A DNA stretch of 64,000 bases from Rhodospirillales bacterium. Its GTDB lineage: Bacteria > Pseudomonadota > Alphaproteobacteria > Rhodospirillales > Rhodospirillaceae. Position 1 is the first letter of the stretch. Each line of letters starts with the position of its first letter. The notes beneath the pieces are model-generated. The model was not told where the DNA came from, did no database searches, and was given only the letters and a program-made list of their open reading frames with translations. The stretch covers positions 62,001 to 126,000 of the forward strand of contig JANQEW010000008.1 of the NCBI GenBank assembly GCA_028278135.1, given 5' to 3'. This document shows positions 19,350 to 28,030 of the stretch, in pieces. A program made the translations under genes and the position numbers.

Positions 19350-20438
19350 ATGACCATTATCAATGACGCTGCTGTTGACGTAGAGATCCGAAAGGCTGTC
19401 CTTCGCAGCAAGCTGAAAGAAAGACATGGAGTAGAAAAGTCTTTTCCTCGTAGAAGAAAAGAAGAACCGGCTCTCGCAGAGCTGCGCGAGCGTCAGCCTG
19501 CTTTCCGCGGTCTGGAAGCGGGTCATCGCGCTTGCCAGGGCTGCGGCGAGGCGCTCGGGGCTCGCTTAGTGGCCGAGGCCGCTGGGCCAGACGTCATTCT
19601 CACTAACGCCACTGGTTGTCTTGAAATCTTTACATCACCGTGGCCGCAATCTGCCTGGCGTGTGCCCTGGATTCACTCGCTTTTCGAGAACTCCGCAGCC
19701 ATTGCTGCTGGAATTGAGGCCGCGATGAAGCATCAGGGGAAGGCCACAAAGGTCATTGCTCAAGGTGGAGACGGTGGGACTTTCGACATTGGTTTCCAGG
19801 CTCTTTCTGGTATGTTAGAGCGCATGCATAACGTGTTATATGTGTGTTATGACAATGAAGCGTATATGAATACCGGTATCCAGCGGTCAGGGTCTACACC
19901 GCACGCGGCCTCTACGACGACTTCACCCGCAGGCCAGGAACGGATGGGCAAGCGACACCTGAAGAAGGATCTCCTCAGTATTATCGCCTCTCACCATATT
20001 CCCTACGCTGCGAGCGCTTCTGTGGCGTATCCGCGTGACTTGCGTCGCAAAGTACGTCGCGCCATGGAGGTCGAGGGCCCGACTTTTCTACAGGTCCATT
20101 GCCCGTGCCCGCTGGGCTGGGGTCATGATGGGGCTGTGACCATTGAGGTCGCACGTTTGGCTGTGCAAACGGGCCTTTTTCCAGTTGTGGAATTTGAACG
20201 CGGTGAAGTGGCAGGCGTTATGCCACTTCGCAATCCTCAATCTGTCACAGAATATCTCAAGCGACAGAATCGCTTTCGTCACTTGTTTTCCAATGATCCA
20301 AGAGCGCGCGAGGAACGCGAGCATCTTCAGGCACTTGCTGATCGTAATATCGAAAAATTCAATCTCCGCGGTGAGGGTATGGATCCTCTTGATAGTGAAG
20401 GCGCCGACACTGTTCGGCGTGGTGGCCTTGTGGCATAG
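19350..20438 (+). CDS. porB: Pyruvate:ferredoxin oxidoreductase, beta subunit
   Basis: TPP-binding subunit. The N-terminal third carries the cluster/contact motif HRACQGCGEALGARL, then NATGCLEIF and WIHSLFENSAA. The TPP/Mg motif GDGGTFDIG is near residue 140 and is completed by DNEAYMNTG. 362 aa. It begins 12 bases after porA and is followed by the fused flavoprotein gene after 12 bases, so all four genes form one transcript. Confidence 0.94.
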   Translation: MTIINDAAVDVEIRKAVLRSKLKERHGVEKSFPRRRKEEPALAELRERQPAFRGLEAGHRACQGCGEALGARLVAEAAGPDVILTNATGCLEIFTSPWPQSAWRVPWIHSLFENSAAIAAGIEAAMKHQGKATKVIAQGGDGGTFDIGFQALSGMLERMHNVLYVCYDNEAYMNTGIQRSGSTPHAASTTTSPAGQERMGKRHLKKDLLSIIASHHIPYAASASVAYPRDLRRKVRRAMEVEGPTFLQVHCPCPLGWGHDGAVTIEVARLAVQTGLFPVVEFERGEVAGVMPLRNPQSVTEYLKRQNRFRHLFSNDPRAREEREHLQALADRNIEKFNLRGEGMDPLDSEGADTVRRGGLVA

Positions 20439-20450
20439 GGAGGAGAAGCC

Positions 20451-22142
20451 ATGCTAGTTCTGACTCGAGGGAGTTATGCCTTACCAGGCACATCAATTGA
20501 TTTTAAAACTGGCACATGGCGCACCAGTCGACCGTTACACCAACACTGGGCAGCGCCCTGTCATAGCGCCTGTCCAGCAGGCGAAGATCCCCAGGCTTAT
20601 ATTGGCAAGGTTCAGGAGAACCACTCTCGCGAGGCATGGGAGAGCATCGTCCACATCAACCCAATTCCGTCGATCACCGGCCGTATCTGCCCGCATCCGT
20701 GTGAGCAGGCCTGTAATAGGGGTAGTTTTGACCAACCGCTCGCCATTCATTCCATCGAAAGATTTCTAGGGGATGAAGCACGCCAGCGTGGATGGGAGTA
20801 TCCCATTGATCTCGGGCGTGGTGCAGGGGCGACGGTGGCTGTGATTGGAGCTGGCCCGGCTGGCCTCAGTGCGGCCTATCATCTGCGCCGTCGCGGTTAT
20901 CAGGTGACCTTGCTTGATGCCTTGCCAGAAGCTGGTGGCTTGATGCGATCCGCTATTCCCATCAACAGGTTACCGCGTGACGTCCTAGATGCCGACATCG
21001 CCCGCATTCTCGCACTCGGAATCGAATTTCGTGGCAGGACAAGATTGGGAGTTGACGTCCATTTAGACGAACTGCGCAGTGATTATCGGGCGTTGTTTCT
21101 GGCGCCTGGTACTGCGAAGGCAAAGGCATGGAGTGTGGATGGGGCCGTCCCTACTGACCATCGTACAGCCCTGGAGTTGCTGCAAGAGTGGGTGGCCGTT
21201 GGCTCCTTACCCGCGCCCCAGTCCGTCATCGTTCATGGCGGTGGGAACACAGCCGTTGATCTATGCAGGGCAATGAGGCGGGCTGGTGTTAAAGAGGTTC
21301 ATTTGGTCACAGCCTCTGGTCTGCCAGGTCCAGACACAGAACCAGACGACATCATTAACATCGTGCCACGTGAACTGGAGCAGGCGATTGAGGAAGGCAT
21401 TACTCTTCACCCGCACAGGACCATACAACGTCTTTTATTTCGCGGTTCCAGGGTAGTAGGCGTTGAAATGGTGACTTTGCGCAAGCTGCCCACGAAAAGT
21501 GGGCAGACGGGTCGCATCGCCTTCGAAGGCACGGAAACGCTGTTACACGCTGATATGGTGATTCCTGCTATCGGAGAGAGCGTTGACCCAACCGGATTAG
21601 GTACGCTTTTGGGAGGCAGAGAGTATCTGTGGCCGGGAAATCCCTTCGGCCGTTTGGAGCATGCACCGGGGCTCTTTGTGGGTGGTGATGCGCGTGGGGA
21701 CAGAGGGACGGTGTCAGCGGCTGTTGGCGATGGCCGCTTAGCCGCTGCTGCCATTGATGGCTATATCCGTCAGGGTGATGATCCAGAGGTCATGTCACGC
21801 GCCGTCATTACTTTTGACCGCATCAACATCAGCTATTTCGAACCTGCACAACGTGTCGAAGAGCCCACCTTATCTGTAGCAGAGAGGACAGATACAGCGG
21901 AAATTGACAGGCCACTCTCCAGTGCGGCTATTACCCACGAGGCAAATCGCTGCTTCTCTTGCGGAAGCTGTCTTGCCTGCGATAACTGCTGGACGTTCTG
22001 CCCTGACAATGCTGTCGTCAAGACAGTTGCGCTGGCAAAGGACGGTTCACATTATGTTTTTGACTACGAATACTGTAAGGGTTGTGGCATCTGTGCTGCG
22101 GAGTGTCCATGTGGTTATATCGTTATGGAAGCAGAATTGTAG
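20451..22142 (+). CDS. GltD-like NAD(P)H flavoprotein fused to two 4Fe-4S ferredoxin motifs
   Basis: A 563-residue electron-transfer subunit for the preceding PorGAB. The N-terminal region (about 35-105) has the Cys pattern of GltD-type iron-sulfur domains (CHSACPAG, CPHPCEQAC). An FAD Rossmann fold follows (VIGAGPAGLSAAYH near 130), then an NAD(P) fold (VHGGGNTAVDLCRAM). The last 60 residues hold two ferredoxin motifs, CFSCGSCLACDNC with a following CP, and CKGCGICAAECPCG. A GGAGGAG precedes ATG 20451. By analogy it should pass electrons between NAD(P)H and pyruvate synthase, so that the complex can run on NAD(P)H. The direction and cofactor preference are not visible. Confidence 0.88.
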   Translation: MLVLTRGSYALPGTSIDFKTGTWRTSRPLHQHWAAPCHSACPAGEDPQAYIGKVQENHSREAWESIVHINPIPSITGRICPHPCEQACNRGSFDQPLAIHSIERFLGDEARQRGWEYPIDLGRGAGATVAVIGAGPAGLSAAYHLRRRGYQVTLLDALPEAGGLMRSAIPINRLPRDVLDADIARILALGIEFRGRTRLGVDVHLDELRSDYRALFLAPGTAKAKAWSVDGAVPTDHRTALELLQEWVAVGSLPAPQSVIVHGGGNTAVDLCRAMRRAGVKEVHLVTASGLPGPDTEPDDIINIVPRELEQAIEEGITLHPHRTIQRLLFRGSRVVGVEMVTLRKLPTKSGQTGRIAFEGTETLLHADMVIPAIGESVDPTGLGTLLGGREYLWPGNPFGRLEHAPGLFVGGDARGDRGTVSAAVGDGRLAAAAIDGYIRQGDDPEVMSRAVITFDRINISYFEPAQRVEEPTLSVAERTDTAEIDRPLSSAAITHEANRCFSCGSCLACDNCWTFCPDNAVVKTVALAKDGSHYVFDYEYCKGCGICAAECPCGYIVMEAEL

Positions 22143-22168
22143 AGTGGGCGTACTTACTTTACTAGCGA

Positions 22169-22193
22169 GGAGGGTTGTGGCCTTTCACCCTCC
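22169..22193. terminator. Hairpin between the por operon and plsY
   Basis: ggagggt (22169-22175) and accctcc (22187-22193) form a 7-bp stem with an 11-base loop in the convergent gap. There is no T-tract, so terminator function is a guess from position. Confidence 0.3.
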
Positions 22194-22210
22194 GTCTGTC
22201 TCACGCCGTC

Positions 22211-22846
22211 TCACCTCGTTGTCTGTCTTCTCTCAATGGGGTAGTTTTTTTCGCCAAGATGCGGTTCACGCCCCGCAAGCAGGCGACGGAGATTCGCTTG
22301 ATGGCGAAAGCAACCCAGGGCTGCGAGTCCGGCAAAAACAAGCACCGTACTGCTACGGTTAGCAAAGATCTGTGCATAAAAAGGTGCAAGTGTCAGGGCA
22401 CACAAGGCGGCTAGCGATGAGTAGTGAGAGATCGCGGCGATCCCCAACCAAGTCAAACTTGACAATAAACCTACTGGCCAGACAGTCGCTAGCAGCACCC
22501 CAAGGGTCGTGGCAACTCCCTTGCCACCCCTAAAACGTAGCCAGAGGGGAAAAGTGTGTCCAACAACAGCGAAAGACCCTGCGGCCAATGTCACGGCGCT
22601 GGCCTGATCAGGACAAAACAACACCGCAAGCCAGACAGCCACCGTCCCCTTGCCAGTATCGAGCAACAGGGTGACCAGGGCGATGTCTTTACGACCAGTA
22701 CGCAAGACATTTGTAGCACCAATGTTTCCAGACCCCATGATACGAATATCGCGCATGCCGACAAGCCGAGTCAAGAGAAGCCCGAAAGGCACTGTTCCCA
22801 GCAGATAACCACCTGCTGCTGCAAGGAGTAAATGACTGACGTCCAT
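22211..22846 (-). CDS. plsY: Acyl-phosphate:glycerol-3-phosphate acyltransferase
   Basis: Inner-membrane enzyme adding the first acyl chain to glycerol 3-phosphate in phospholipid synthesis. 211 residues with several hydrophobic segments, the motifs GSGNIGATN and FRGGKGVAT, and HTFPLWLRF. ATG 22846 follows GAGGAG; the extension to 22912 overlaps the pyrC end and is not needed. Third gene of pyrB-pyrC-plsY, a common alphaproteobacterial order. Confidence 0.95.
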   Translation of the reverse strand: MDVSHLLLAAAGGYLLGTVPFGLLLTRLVGMRDIRIMGSGNIGATNVLRTGRKDIALVTLLLDTGKGTVAVWLAVLFCPDQASAVTLAAGSFAVVGHTFPLWLRFRGGKGVATTLGVLLATVWPVGLLSSLTWLGIAAISHYSSLAALCALTLAPFYAQIFANRSSTVLVFAGLAALGCFRHQANLRRLLAGREPHLGEKNYPIERRQTTR

Positions 22847-22862
22847 GAGGCTCCTCGTGCTC

Positions 22863-24194
22863 CTAGACACTCTCTTCAGCGGCCGCGGAGGCGGAGAAGA
22901 CGGTGCGCCCATCTATCACTGTGCGTAAAACTCTCCCCTGCACAGGACGATTGTCAAAAGGAGATTTTTTCGACTTCTTGCTGCCCGACACGTCGGCCAC
23001 CACTATCCATGCCGTGTCAGGCGTAAACAAGACAAGATCTGCGGCGCCTCCCCGCATCAGACGCCCCGCTTCTAACCCTAAGAGGTTCGCTGGCCCTGCT
23101 GTCACTAAATGCAAGGCAGAGAGCAAGCTCATGTGGCCGTTGTGGTACAGTTCGAGTGTGACAGCCAGCAAGGTCTCAAGACCCACACCACCAGATGCAG
23201 CCTGTGAGAAAGGTCGACGCTTCGAATCCTGGTCCTGCGGCGCGTGATCAGAAACGATGGCGTCTATCAACCCAAGACACAAACCTTCCATCACAGCCTG
23301 TCTGTCTTTTTCACACCGCAGTGGCGGCGACAGCTTAGCGAAGGTACAATAATCGCTGACGGCCAGTTCATTCAATGAAAAGTAGAATGGCGCCGTATCA
23401 CAACTCACTGGCAAGCCTTTGTCTTTTGCCCGACGAAGCGTTTCAAGCCCCTCCGCCGTCGAGATATGAGCAGCGTGATAGCGACTGCCTGTCAATTCTA
23501 CCAGTCGGAGATCGCGCGCCAGCAGGATGGATTCGGCACACGCGGGAATCCCCGTTAATCCGAGACGGGTAGCGACTTCCCCCTCATTCATCACACCCCC
23601 TGCAGCCAAAGACGGCTCCTCAGGATGCTGGACGATTGTCAGACCGAACGTGGCGGCATAAGACAAAGCACGGCGCATGACTAATGCATCAGCGATGGGA
23701 TGAATCCCGTCCGTGAAACCGACGGCACCGGCCTTCGCGAGTAGACCCATTTCTGCTAGTTCAATACCCTGGAGGCCTTTTGTTGCTGCCCCGTAGGCGT
23801 ATATCTTGGTCAGCCCAATCAGCCGAGCCCGGCGCGCCACAAACTCAACCGTTGCTACATCATCAATTACAGGGAGGGTATTGGGCAGGCAAACCATCGA
23901 GGTCACACCACCCTTGACGGCTGCCCAGCAGGCACCTTGCACAGACTCTTTGTATTCATACCCAGGCTCGCGCAGTTGCATGCGTATATCCACCAAGCCT
24001 GGGGCTAAGCAGGAGCCGCAACAGTCCACTATCCTCGTACCCTCTGGTAGGCCTTCAGGCTGGAAGAGTCCTTGGCCAAAGTCTACAATGTGCTCGCCGT
24101 CAGCCAAAAGGCCTCCTGGCCCGTCCAATCCTGTCGCAGGATCTAAAAGTCTGGCTTTGATGTAGGCAATGCGCCCTTGCGCGGGCAGTGCCAT
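22863..24194 (-). CDS. pyrC: Dihydroorotase-family protein lacking the metal-binding HxH
   Basis: An amidohydrolase-fold protein of the dihydroorotase family (443 aa) just downstream of pyrB. Active class I dihydroorotases begin the active site with DxHxHxREPG. Here the same place reads DIRMQLREPG, so both zinc-binding His are replaced (Arg and Gln). A later His (VQHPEE) and a DHAPQ motif are kept. This matches the pseudo-dihydroorotase PyrC' known from Pseudomonas, which supports aspartate transcarbamoylase assembly without catalysis. I infer a structural role; an active dihydroorotase would then be encoded elsewhere. Confidence 0.9.
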   Translation of the reverse strand: MALPAQGRIAYIKARLLDPATGLDGPGGLLADGEHIVDFGQGLFQPEGLPEGTRIVDCCGSCLAPGLVDIRMQLREPGYEYKESVQGACWAAVKGGVTSMVCLPNTLPVIDDVATVEFVARRARLIGLTKIYAYGAATKGLQGIELAEMGLLAKAGAVGFTDGIHPIADALVMRRALSYAATFGLTIVQHPEEPSLAAGGVMNEGEVATRLGLTGIPACAESILLARDLRLVELTGSRYHAAHISTAEGLETLRRAKDKGLPVSCDTAPFYFSLNELAVSDYCTFAKLSPPLRCEKDRQAVMEGLCLGLIDAIVSDHAPQDQDSKRRPFSQAASGGVGLETLLAVTLELYHNGHMSLLSALHLVTAGPANLLGLEAGRLMRGGAADLVLFTPDTAWIVVADVSGSKKSKKSPFDNRPVQGRVLRTVIDGRTVFSASAAAEESV

Positions 24195-24200
24195 CAGAAA

Positions 24201-25148
24201 TTACCTTTTTTGATTGTTAACCAGTATCTCAAGTACAGCCATTCGTACGGCGACTCCCATTTCAACCTGCTCACGAATGACACTGCGCTCGACATCATCT
24301 GCTACATCTGACTCTATTTCAAAGCCGCGATTCATCGGGCCAGGATGCATGATGAGGGCGTCTGGTTTCATCACAGCAAGTTTTGCGTAGTCCAGACCAA
24401 AGAAAGAGAAATACTCACGAATGGAGGGGATGAAATGGCCACTCATGCGTTCGTTCTGGACTCGTAACATCATCACGATGTCCGCTCCACGTAAACCCGT
24501 TCGCATGTCGTGATGAATCTCCACTCCTAAGGCCTCAATGCCGGTAGGCAACAGTGTTTGAGGCGCGATGACTCGTACACGTGCCCCCATGATGTTGAAC
24601 AGGCAGATGTTTGAACGGGCAACACGACTGTGCAGAATATCACCGCAGATGGCAACGATCAGCCCGGATAGCCTGCCCATACGGCGGCGGATTGTCAGAG
24701 CATCCAGCAAGGCTTGTGTCGGGTGTTCATGGGTGCCATCCCCTCCATTGATCACAGCACAGTTTACCTTTTCCGCGAGAAGTGTCACGGCCCCTGAATC
24801 AGGATGGCGGACCACCAGTACGTCAAGATGCATAGCATTTAAGGTAACCGCTGTATCAATCAGCGTTTCACCCTTGCTCATAGAACTCGTCGCGATTGGC
24901 ATATTGATCACATCCGCACCAAGACGCTTTCCCGCTAGTTCAAAAGAAGTGCGTGTGCGAGTGGAGTGCTCGAAAAACAGGTTAGTGACCGTGCAACCAT
25001 GCAACAGATTCTTCTTCTTGTTAGATGTCTCCCGGTTATGGGTGACATAACTGTCGGCTCTGTCCAGTAACGACTCGATCTCTACAGGCGTGAGACCCTG
25101 GATACTGAGAAGATGTCTGTGGCGGAAGGCGGACATGTTCATGATCAT
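24201..25148 (-). CDS. pyrB: Aspartate carbamoyltransferase catalytic subunit
   Basis: Makes carbamoyl aspartate, the committed step of pyrimidine synthesis. The carbamoyl-phosphate motif [17 protein letters not shown] and the HPGPMNRG loop are present. Three nearby ATGs are in frame (25148, 25142, 25136) and none has a Shine-Dalgarno sequence. An upstream frame open to 25349 shows no conservation. The start lies inside a 23-bp tandem duplication, and a tiny out-of-frame reading frame ends on the start codon (see 25145-25171). First gene of pyrB-pyrC-plsY. Confidence 0.94.
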   Translation of the reverse strand: MIMNMSAFRHRHLLSIQGLTPVEIESLLDRADSYVTHNRETSNKKKNLLHGCTVTNLFFEHSTRTRTSFELAGKRLGADVINMPIATSSMSKGETLIDTAVTLNAMHLDVLVVRHPDSGAVTLLAEKVNCAVINGGDGTHEHPTQALLDALTIRRRMGRLSGLIVAICGDILHSRVARSNICLFNIMGARVRVIAPQTLLPTGIEALGVEIHHDMRTGLRGADIVMMLRVQNERMSGHFIPSIREYFSFFGLDYAKLAVMKPDALIMHPGPMNRGFEIESDVADDVERSVIREQVEMGVAVRMAVLEILVNNQKR

Positions 25149-25171
25149 GCAGATACGCTGCCCAAAATCAT
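25145..25171 (-). promoter_or_regulatory. Possible 8-codon leader frame overlapping the pyrB start
   Basis: ATG at 25171 opens a frame of eight codons (MILGSVSA) whose TGA overlaps the pyrB ATG 25148 as ATGA. It exists because the 23-bp unit carrying an ATG was duplicated. It could couple pyrB translation to upstream initiation, but there is no visible ribosome-binding site, so it may be accidental. Confidence 0.3.
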
Positions 25172-25191
25172 GCAAATACGCTGCCCAAAAT
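25146..25191. repeat. Tandem 23-bp duplication at the pyrB start
   Basis: 25146-25168 and 25169-25191 are adjacent and identical at 22 of 23 bases. The unit contains the pyrB initiation region. Confidence 0.92.
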
Positions 25192-25543
25192 ATAGGATAT
25201 GAGCTCTTTTGCAATAAGCTGATCGATGTTTGTGGAGACTGTAGTGTAGGAGACATAGCCCTGGAAACTCTCTTGCGTCCGCCCTCTTCGCCTCCTCTCG
25301 GTGGTCTGTCGCAGGGCTGAGGGCTCTCGAGTGAGACTCTTTGTTCCAATGGCAGCTGCTCAATGGCGCGATCTTGTCGCCTTGACGATGAACCATAAGC
25401 TATGGAAGTATGGGATGAGAATTTCGGTAGGAGTTTTTGCTCAGGAGCTGTTGCTTACGTGTGGGGCGCGTGACCCTCATGCAATCTGAGGAAGACAAGG
25501 CCAGGAAGCCGAGAGAGGGTATGCTGGAATCTCTGTGCCGTTT

Positions 25544-25565
25544 TTATCCATCAGTTATCCATCAG
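25544..25565. repeat. Perfect tandem 11-bp repeat
   Basis: Two adjacent identical copies of ttatccatcag in the pyrB-sua5 gap. Confidence 0.85.
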
Positions 25566-25677
25566 CGGCTAGCGTGCTTGCCATTTCCAATAGCTGCATG
25601 GGGTGCGCGGGCCACATCTGCTGCATAGGCAGCACAGTTTATTCCATAGGATGGTGCTGCGGGCGTTGGCCAATGAA

Positions 25678-25697
25678 ATCTCTCAGGATCTCTCAGG
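25678..25697. repeat. Perfect tandem 10-bp repeat
   Basis: Two adjacent identical copies of atctctcagg shortly upstream of the sua5 start. Confidence 0.75.
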
Positions 25698-25712
25698 CCT
25701 GAGAAGGAGGCG

Positions 25713-26741
25713 ATGTTGAGAGGGAATGTCGGCAGAATTGCTGCAGCAGGCCATTGTGATGTCGTTCCAGCTACGCCGGAGGCGGTCCTCAAAGCCGCAC
25801 TGTTGATTCGTAACGGTGGACTTGTCGCATTTCCGACAGAAACGGTTTATGGTCTTGGAAGTCATGCAAGTGACGATGAGGCAGTGCTCTCTCTCTTCGC
25901 AGCCAAGGGAAGACCGTACTGGAACCCTTTAATCGTCCATGTTGATTCAATAGTTTCTGCCACCGCTCTAGTGGATTTAGAAGAGCGGAGTTTGGTCCTG
26001 GCCAGAGAAAACTGGCCAGGACCTCTGACCATCGTGGCGCGCCGGCGGTCCGGCTGTTCCGTCTCACGGCTAGCTACGGCAGGATTAGAGACTTTGGCCG
26101 TGCGTGTGCCGGATCATCCTGTCGCCCTTGCTCTGTTAACTACTTTAGGGAGTCCTATTGTTGCTCCTAGTGCCAATCTTTCTGGTTTGACGAGTCCAAC
26201 AACGGCTGCTCATGTCGCTGATTCTTTATCAAAAGTTGTCGATTTGATTCTAGACGGCGGTTCCTGCCGTGTGGGACTCGAATCGACGGTCATCGATCTC
26301 TCAGGTCCGCACGCAATACTTTTACGTCCCGGCGGCGTGACAACAGAAAAAATTGAAAAGTTAATAGGTCCTTTAGCGCTCGCTGGCAGCAGAACGGAAA
26401 GTGCCTATCGTTCTCCTGGCATGCTCACTCGTCATTACGCACCTGGTCGTCCCCTGAGGCTCAACGCTCACGATGTTCGGCCCGGTGAAGTCTTATTAGG
26501 CTTTGGCAGAGTGCCAGGGGCAACACTCAATTTAAGTCAGCAGGCTGATGTTGAAGAAGCTGCGGCGAACTTGTTCCATATGTTGCGTGCCCTAGACAGA
26601 CCAGACGTGACGGCTATTGCTGTGAGCCCTGTGCCCTCCCTTGGATTAGGAGGGGCCATTAACGATCGGCTGCGTAGGGCTGCCGCTGACAACGCCGAGT
26701 CGGTAGGCTATTCTAGTACTAGACTAGTCCCTAGATTATAA
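25713..26741 (+). CDS. sua5: Threonylcarbamoyl-AMP synthase (Sua5 type)
   Basis: Makes threonylcarbamoyl-AMP for the t6A37 modification of ANN-decoding tRNAs. The YrdC domain (about residues 20-210) contains the FPTETVYGLG motif, KGRPYWNPL and PSANLSG. The C-terminal Sua5 domain follows a SPGMLTRHYAP linker. At 342 aa it is the long Sua5 type rather than the short TsaC. AAGGAGG precedes ATG 25713. Convergent with purC. Confidence 0.95.
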   Translation: MLRGNVGRIAAAGHCDVVPATPEAVLKAALLIRNGGLVAFPTETVYGLGSHASDDEAVLSLFAAKGRPYWNPLIVHVDSIVSATALVDLEERSLVLARENWPGPLTIVARRRSGCSVSRLATAGLETLAVRVPDHPVALALLTTLGSPIVAPSANLSGLTSPTTAAHVADSLSKVVDLILDGGSCRVGLESTVIDLSGPHAILLRPGGVTTEKIEKLIGPLALAGSRTESAYRSPGMLTRHYAPGRPLRLNAHDVRPGEVLLGFGRVPGATLNLSQQADVEEAAANLFHMLRALDRPDVTAIAVSPVPSLGLGGAINDRLRRAAADNAESVGYSSTRLVPRL

Positions 26742-26807
26742 GAGCACCGCTCCTCGCCTCCTCCTTCACAGCAAGCACCCGCCGGCCGCCGCAGAAGACC
26801 ACATCAA

Positions 26808-27800
26808 TCAGAATGACTGACAAAGCCTGGCACAATAGCGTTCAATGCTCGCACGCACGCGTGTGTTGATGGGAGGTGTGAGCGGTGGTGGCAGAAATGC
26901 TATACCAGTCACACATTCGTACAGGCTCACGTAACGGCGTGTAAAATCAACAACCTTTTCTGGCGGCAGTGTTGGGATTGGCTGATTATAGGGATCACAA
27001 CAGGCCACGACCCATGAGCGTGCGAAGTCCTTATCTAAGTTCTCTGGCCCCTCTCCCCTAGACAGCCTGTCCTCGTAGGTGTCAGCGATCCAGTAGCGGC
27101 TGCTGTCAGGAGTGTGTATTTCATCCGCTACCATCAGTCTACCATCTGTAGCAAAGCCGAATTCGTATTTTGTATCGGCGAGAATCAGACCGCGGCGCCG
27201 CGCAATGGCACTCCCACGAGCAAATAAGCGCAGGGCGATATCAGCAATACGTTCCCACTGTTCTGACGACAGGAGACCATGTGTCACAATATCAGCAGCC
27301 GATATAGGCGTATCGATTGCGCCCTTTGTTGTAGGCGTTATTATTGGCTGCATTAATTGATAATTTGCTCGCAATCCATCTGGAAAGCGGAGACCATAGA
27401 GGGTACGTGCTCCTGCCTTGTACAAGGTCCAGAGAGAGGTTCTGCTAGTGCCAGTCAGATAGGCACGCACGATGACTTCAATCGGAATCATAGACAACTT
27501 TTCAACAACGACGACATTAGGATCAATTGCTGCCCGCACATGATTAGCAACGATGTCAGCCGTCTGCTGGAACCAGTGTAAGGCAATCTGGTTAAGAATC
27601 TGTCCCTTGAAGGGAATACAGCCAATGACCTTGTCAAAGACGCTGAGTCTGTCAGTGGACACCACAATCCTGCTCCCGTCCGCAAGGTCGAAGTTATCTC
27701 GGACCTTCCCGCGATGACGGCATTGCAACGTTGGCAGATCTATACCAACAAGGGTTGCTGTCAGTCGCTGTTCTATCTCAGTCTTATGAATCATCCCCAT
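26808..27800 (-). CDS. purC: Phosphoribosylaminoimidazole-succinocarboxamide synthase
   Basis: SAICAR synthetase of purine synthesis. It has HRGKVRDNFDL near the N terminus, STDRLSVFD, and the active-site block VADEIHTPDSSRYW. At 330 aa it is the longer form found in some proteobacteria and fungi. Either ATG 27800 or ATG 27794 is possible. Single gene, divergent from lpd. Confidence 0.96.
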   Translation of the reverse strand: MGMIHKTEIEQRLTATLVGIDLPTLQCRHRGKVRDNFDLADGSRIVVSTDRLSVFDKVIGCIPFKGQILNQIALHWFQQTADIVANHVRAAIDPNVVVVEKLSMIPIEVIVRAYLTGTSRTSLWTLYKAGARTLYGLRFPDGLRANYQLMQPIITPTTKGAIDTPISAADIVTHGLLSSEQWERIADIALRLFARGSAIARRRGLILADTKYEFGFATDGRLMVADEIHTPDSSRYWIADTYEDRLSRGEGPENLDKDFARSWVVACCDPYNQPIPTLPPEKVVDFTRRYVSLYECVTGIAFLPPPLTPPINTRVRASIERYCARLCQSF

Positions 27801-28030
27801 TCACGCGAAATCAACCTTGCACAACATACAGAGTCTTCTGAGCAAGCCCTCTCTGCTCTGCTTTGTCTGATCATGGGCCATCTGGTCTAGTCTACTCCAT
27901 GGAGTCTCCACTGCTCATCCTAATTGCTGCCTAGGAATCGACCAGAAACTATGTTAGAGCAGCACGGTTTCCAGTGGAAAGTTTTTCAGTATTCTGTCTC
28001 CATTCCTCTTTGTCGCTACAAGGAGACGCG

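Larger units (their letters stand above)
25192..25712. other. Gap pyrB / sua5
   Basis: About 520 bases between divergent genes with no recognised coding region. It holds two further perfect tandem repeats, 25544-25565 (11 bp) and 25678-25697 (10 bp), the latter just ahead of the sua5 ribosome-binding site. It may be decayed coding DNA but no family is recognisable. Confidence 0.5.
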
